Source: JADFJB01 sp964464595 (GTDB lineage: Bacteria; Zhuqueibacterota; JdFR-76; DREG01). Taken from it: 64,000 nt of DNA. Each line of letters opens with the position of its first letter. The stretch's first letter is position 1. The notes beneath the pieces were generated by a model. The model did not search any database. It saw only the letters and a program-made list of their open reading frames with translations, and was not told the origin of the DNA. Below are positions 59,868-64,000 of the stretch, piece after piece. A program made the translations under genes and the position numbers. The stretch is from NCBI GenBank assembly GCA_964464595.1, contig CAYXGW010000002.1:72420-136419 (forward strand). The letters run 5' to 3'.

Positions 59868-61955
59868 TTATGAGTTGCCTTTAACATCTCCGCGGGCGAA
59901 AATACTTGCTACATATTGTAAGACATCCGTAGCACATACATCACAATAGTTGTAATATTTAATCATACGCGATTTCACTACATCAATTTTTTCTTGTGTA
60001 TCTTTATCAACGACATGTGAAATCAAACTGGTCAATTTAATTGAATCTTTTTGATCCTCAAACAATTTCAACTCAAGCGCCTTTTGCAAGCGTTCATTTG
60101 TCCGAAAATCAAACGTTCTTCCTTCAATTGCCAATGCACCAATATAATTCATAATTTCTCGTCTAAAATCCTCTTTCCTACTTTCGGGAATTTCTATTTT
60201 TTCTTCTATCGATCGCATCAAACGCTCATCCGGTTCTTCACTTTGGCCGGTATAACGGTTTTTTACTTTTTCTTTTTGCGTATAGGCTTTAATGTTGTCA
60301 ATATAATTGGCACAGAGCCTGGTTAAGGCTTCTTCATCGGCAGCTATAGCACGCTGGACTTCGTTTTTTACGATATCTTCGTATTCTTCTTTTACTAAAG
60401 CAAGAAGATCTCTATAACGATGGCGTTGCTCGTTAGAACCGATTAAGCTATGATGCTCTAGTCCTGATTCTAATTCATTTAAAACCATAAATGGATTTAC
60501 ACAGCTTTCGTCTTCATTCACTAAAGCATTAGATATTTTATCCTGAATATATCTCGGCGAGATACCGTCCATTCCCTCCCTGCTGGTTTCCGCCATCAGT
60601 TCTTTAACGCTATCCTCTGTGAATCCAGGCAAGGTTTTCCCATTGTAAAGTTTTAATTTCTGCATCATTGTGAGTTGGGCATGTTTTGGATCTTCTAATC
60701 TTGTTAACACAGCCCACATTGAGGCCATTTCCACTGTATGCGGGGCGATATGCTTTCCTTTAATTTTATCAGCATTAAAATCCTTCTCATAGATCTTTAT
60801 TTCACAATCTAAACGAGTAATGTAAGGAATATCAATTTTGACAGTTCTATCTCTTAAAGCTTCCATGAATTCATTGTTTTGCAGCCTTTTATATTCAGGT
60901 TCATTTGTATGACCAATAATCACTTCATCAATATCTGTTTGTGCAAACTTCTTGGGTTTGATCTTATGTTCTTGTGACGCACCCAAAAGATCGTATAAGA
61001 AAGCGACCTCGAGTTTTAATACTTCAATGAATTCAATAATTCCCCGGTTTGCAATGTTAAACTCACCATCGAAATTAAAGGCTCTCGGATCAGAATCTGA
61101 ACCATAAATTGCTATTTTACGATAATTGATATCTCCCGTTAACTCTGTAGAATCTTGATTTTTTTCATCCTTTGGTTGAAATGTACCAATTCCGATTCTG
61201 TCTTGTTCGGACAATACAATTCTTCGAACCTTTACATCGCCAATAACACTCACCCAATCTCCATTATACCGGTCTAATTTTTCTTTAAAATAATAACGGC
61301 AAAAGGGGCATAATTCAGATTGCAATACTTTCATGTTTCCCTTGAGATCAATTCCAAGATCATCAAACAAAGTATTTCGAACTTCCAGGGGAATTAAATG
61401 AATCGGTTCTTCATGCATGGGGCAGTTTTCCCATGTTTCATTTCCTTCGTTGTCTTTAAGTTTCCAGGAATACGAATATAAGGCTCCCTCATCCCTTAAA
61501 GAATAACTTTCTAAACCTTTTTTTATTAATCGGACAATTGTACTTTTTGAGCTTCCTACCGGACCGTGGAGAAGTAAAACACGGTTCTGGGTGCCGTAAG
61601 ATTTAGCAGCAGATTTAAACAGATGGATCAACTTCATCAATGAGAGATCCAAACCGAATATAGCATCCTTGCCAGCATGAGCCGGATCGTCAAAAAAATT
61701 GTAATGAATAATTTTATCTTTGTTATCAACATATTCATCACATCCTGCGGTCATTATCATATCATAAACTCGTTGGTATGCATTGCGAAGTAGGTTAGGA
61801 TCTTTTTTTATTAGATGGAGATACTCCTCAAAAGTACCGGACCAACTAAGTTGCTGATAGTGTTTTGGTTCTATCATATCCCGCATTTTGTTTAATATTG
61901 AATGATTTCCCCCATTTTTAGAAGCAACAATTTCTTCTTTTTTTTGACTGCTCAT
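59868..61955 (-). CDS. prkA: PrkA/YeaG serine protein kinase
   Basis: A 695-residue AAA+-like Ser kinase. An ATG at 61955 (MSSQKKEE) follows GGAGGGC; a TTG four codons earlier is less likely. Residues ~35-400 hold the PrkA AAA domain with the Walker A HGPVGSSKST, then a Cys pair CPFCRYYF and RGIIEFIEVLKLE, GHTNEPEYKRLQNNEFMEALRDRT. The C-terminal PrkA domain follows. Orthologues act in nutrient-stress signalling, sometimes under sigma-54; a -24/-12 site could not be found upstream here. Confidence 0.93.
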   Translation of the reverse strand: MSSQKKEEIVASKNGGNHSILNKMRDMIEPKHYQQLSWSGTFEEYLHLIKKDPNLLRNAYQRVYDMIMTAGCDEYVDNKDKIIHYNFFDDPAHAGKDAIFGLDLSLMKLIHLFKSAAKSYGTQNRVLLLHGPVGSSKSTIVRLIKKGLESYSLRDEGALYSYSWKLKDNEGNETWENCPMHEEPIHLIPLEVRNTLFDDLGIDLKGNMKVLQSELCPFCRYYFKEKLDRYNGDWVSVIGDVKVRRIVLSEQDRIGIGTFQPKDEKNQDSTELTGDINYRKIAIYGSDSDPRAFNFDGEFNIANRGIIEFIEVLKLEVAFLYDLLGASQEHKIKPKKFAQTDIDEVIIGHTNEPEYKRLQNNEFMEALRDRTVKIDIPYITRLDCEIKIYEKDFNADKIKGKHIAPHTVEMASMWAVLTRLEDPKHAQLTMMQKLKLYNGKTLPGFTEDSVKELMAETSREGMDGISPRYIQDKISNALVNEDESCVNPFMVLNELESGLEHHSLIGSNEQRHRYRDLLALVKEEYEDIVKNEVQRAIAADEEALTRLCANYIDNIKAYTQKEKVKNRYTGQSEEPDERLMRSIEEKIEIPESRKEDFRREIMNYIGALAIEGRTFDFRTNERLQKALELKLFEDQKDSIKLTSLISHVVDKDTQEKIDVVKSRMIKYYNYCDVCATDVLQYVASIFARGDVKGNS

Positions 61956-62586
61956 GATGCCCTCCAAGGCTTTTATTCACATACTATTTCGGCTTCATTC
62001 AAGTATTAAATGATATAAAAATTAAATTTGTTGTTATTTGGTAAGAAATTAGGAGGGAACTCTTTTAACGATCCAAAATGGTGGGATGAAATTGGATCGT
62101 CGTATTATTCGACTTAACCGTCAAACGGGACCATCACGGATCGTTTAGCACCGATGTCCATCTCTTGCCAAAGAACACAAAACAATTAGATGAATTCAAC
62201 AACCATTCCTCAAAATTTTCATAAAGACCATGCCATTATTAAAGAAAATAGCTTTAATTGATTTACTATTTTGCATAATCTAACCTCCATTATCATTTGA
62301 GATTTTTTTGATTTCACTTTTCAATTCATTCTGCCAATTTATTAGCCTGAGACTTTGATTTTTATGGCTCTTTTGCATAGTAATTACTTTTGAAAGTCTA
62401 TAATGTTCATTTTCGAAGAATCTATTTTATGCAGGATAATAGAGTAGAATTGTGATTAAATTAGCGAACCTTTCTCATCTTTATTTTCTTCTTCATTTTG
62501 GCATAATTTACAGTTTTAATATCAAATACAAGGATTAAATTGCAAAATAGATATTTTTGAGAATAGTTTAAAATAGCTAATTTTCA
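61956..62586. other. Long AT-rich intergenic region upstream of prkA
   Basis: No convincing coding frame. It separates the divergently transcribed prkA operon and the symporter, so promoters for both should lie here. A search by eye for a sigma-54 -24/-12 pair on the minus strand found no good match. Confidence 0.5.
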
Positions 62587-62656
62587 AACGCAGAGAAACC
62601 AGAGAACGCTAAAATTACATTTGAAATCTCTCTGTGAACTCAACGATCTCTGCGTT
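62587..62656. repeat. Inverted repeat of the CTCTGCG type
   Basis: AACGCAGAGA (62587-62596) and TCTCTGCGTT (62647-62656) are exact inverted arms around a 50-base loop, with further related pieces (AGAGAACGC, CTCTGTGAACTC, and CTTTGCGGTTAAT to ~62700). Such sequences are dispersed intergenic repeats in several FCB genomes. It lies ~62 bp before the symporter ATG. Confidence 0.6.
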
Positions 62657-62718
62657 AAATAATATAGACTTTGTGTTCCTAGCGTCTTTGCGGTTAATAA
62701 ATAAATAGCCTTCATATC

Positions 62719-64000
62719 ATGAACACAAAATACATCTACTGGCTCGGCCTTCTGCTCTATTCCGCCGCCGTACTATACATCGGCTGGCGAGGATTCCTGC
62801 GCACCAAAACCAGTCCAAAACCGGACGCGGAATTTTGGAGCGCCGGCCGCTCTTTATCCGGTTGGTCTGCAGGTATTTCGATCTCGGCCGGTTTTATGTC
62901 GATTAGCTGGTCGTGCGTTTACACGGTACAACTCTACTATTGGTATGGATTGGGCGCGCTGTGGCTGGTGCCGATCCCCTGGTTGTTGACCATGACTGGC
63001 TATTATTTCTTCACCTCCCGTTTTCGCAAACTACCGGCATTTTCCCAACCGGAAATGGTCGCTAATCGCTTCGGACAAAGAGCCCGAACTTTTTTGGCAT
63101 TGCCCCTTGCATTCGTATTTTTGACCTGGGGCGGCGCCGAGATCTTTGCCGCAGCTCATGTGTTAAGTCCGCTGTTGGAGCTGCCATTTCACTTTGTATT
63201 GGCTTTTATTGCTGTTGTGGTTGCGTCTTATTCGCTTATGGGAGGTTTCTCAGCCGTTGTGATTACCGACAGAATACAATTTGCAATGGTGGCATTTTTT
63301 ATCACCGCTATTGCCTGGATTTCAGGAAGTGTGATTTTGTCAGAAACTTCCATACTGGGTTGGCTTGCCCGTTTACCTTCGCCGCCAAAAGTGAATTCCT
63401 CGGCGCTAGCCCTGCTGGCTCCCGGCCTGCCTCTTATTTTCATGACATTGATTGCTTACCTGCCGGGCTGGCTGGTGGAAAGCGATATCTGGCTGCGGCT
63501 GCAGGCGAGTAAAAACGACAACGCGGCACGGCAAGCTGTTGTCATTTCTATGTTCAATTCCCTTTTATTCCTGACCCTATTACCGATGATCATCGGATTG
63601 GCGGCGCTTTATCTCTATCCACCGAACGGCGCGATCATTCCTGCAAATCTGAATGAGGGCGCTTCCATCTTTTCGGTGTTTATGCAGAACCATGCGCCGG
63701 TTTGGCTCAGCGTCATTCTAAGCATTGGTCTGGCGGCGGCAGCCATGTCCACCATCGATACTTGCAGCAATGTGGTAGCTCTTTCCCTGTCCTACGACCT
63801 GGTGGAACCGATCCTCAAGAGAAGGAAAGCGCATATTAACCGGACCACCATTTCCCGCTGGATGTCGGCTGGAGCGGTCGGACTGGCTTATCTTTATGCC
63901 CTTTTCACCGATTCTCTCTGGGATATTTTTTATCTTTCTTCGGGGATACTCACCACTACTATCTTTATACCCATGCTGGCGGTCTTTTCCAAAACCGCAA
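62719..64000 (+). CDS. Sodium:solute symporter family protein (cut by window edge)
   Basis: Hand-translated from ATG 62719; open to the window end (427 codons), C-terminus missing. It reads MNTKYIYWLGLLLYSAAVLY, then a Trp-rich first loop (EFWSAGRSLSGWSAGISISA), SYSLMGGFSAVVITDRIQ, which is the SSS-family signature, and MSTIDTCSNVVALSL. At least ten membrane segments are visible. The substrate is unknown. The gene is much richer in G and C than the genes at 36-62 kb. Confidence 0.82.
   Translation, partial: MNTKYIYWLGLLLYSAAVLYIGWRGFLRTKTSPKPDAEFWSAGRSLSGWSAGISISAGFMSISWSCVYTVQLYYWYGLGALWLVPIPWLLTMTGYYFFTSRFRKLPAFSQPEMVANRFGQRARTFLALPLAFVFLTWGGAEIFAAAHVLSPLLELPFHFVLAFIAVVVASYSLMGGFSAVVITDRIQFAMVAFFITAIAWISGSVILSETSILGWLARLPSPPKVNSSALALLAPGLPLIFMTLIAYLPGWLVESDIWLRLQASKNDNAARQAVVISMFNSLLFLTLLPMIIGLAALYLYPPNGAIIPANLNEGASIFSVFMQNHAPVWLSVILSIGLAAAAMSTIDTCSNVVALSLSYDLVEPILKRRKAHINRTTISRWMSAGAVGLAYLYALFTDSLWDIFYLSSGILTTTIFIPMLAVFSKTA

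Noticed and set aside
61956..62718. Sigma-54 (-24/-12) promoter for the prkA operon
   Set aside because: TGGCAAGAGATGGAC near 62160-62175 on the minus strand has a GG element but no GC at the right distance; no other pair fits.
1..64000. tRNA genes, rRNA genes and CRISPR arrays
   Set aside because: No cloverleaf, rRNA signature or regularly spaced repeats were noticed on reading; a covariance search was not possible.

Overview
The window looks like chromosome from an AT-rich, Gram-negative (diderm) bacterium, most likely of the FCB superphylum (Calditrichota, KSB1 or Bacteroidota-like). This is inferred from complete LPS-export and KDO genes, a DUF2723 membrane protein, a DUF4837 lipoprotein, DUF1844, and weak or absent Shine-Dalgarno sites in front of many genes. 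No rRNA or tRNA gene and no CRISPR array was found.

Layout. Positions 1-24.5 kb are almost entirely minus-strand core genes: rpsA (cut by the left edge), plsC, cmk, rluB, scpB, scpA, trpS, an HNH protein, a Trm112-like zinc protein, a thioesterase and accA. A cell-envelope cluster follows (three GT2 glycosyltransferases, one fused to a degenerate phosphoglycosyltransferase, RmlD, a methyltransferase, DUF2723) with purE inside it, then DUF1844, recG, a DUF4139 protein and valS.

Positions 24.5-36.2 kb are an accessory block in which every gene is on the plus strand. Its first part (25.0-30.4 kb) is a tight four-gene operon: a HIT-family protein, a ThiL/PurM-like kinase, an alpha/alpha-toroid-like membrane-anchored protein, and a fusion of a SAMHD1-like HD phosphohydrolase with an SPPY-type DNA methyltransferase. 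It is bracketed by two copies of a 32-bp imperfect direct repeat (28/32 identical). I know of no described system with this gene set, and it is the best candidate here for something new. Next come GC-richer VOC and NHL-repeat genes, a 126-bp nested inverted-repeat element, a Gfo/Idh plus radical SAM/SPASM pair, a lipoprotein with a CX4CH motif, and a DUF433/DUF5615 toxin-antitoxin pair in which both genes carry a frameshift.

Positions 36.2-62 kb return to the minus strand: a GT4-like glycosyltransferase, a FemAB/GNAT-like protein, argF, hslU-hslV, hflC-hflK, rpoN, lptB, an OstA-domain protein, lptC, kdsD, a transaldolase-like gene, kdsA, pyrG, kdsB, gatC, recD2, a small membrane protein, yraN, rnhB, and a prkA-yeaH-spoVR operon with an extra unknown gene. 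The block from rpoN to kdsB gathers KDO synthesis and LPS transport around pyrG, whose CTP is the co-substrate of KdsB. A GC-rich sodium:solute symporter gene runs off the right edge on the plus strand.
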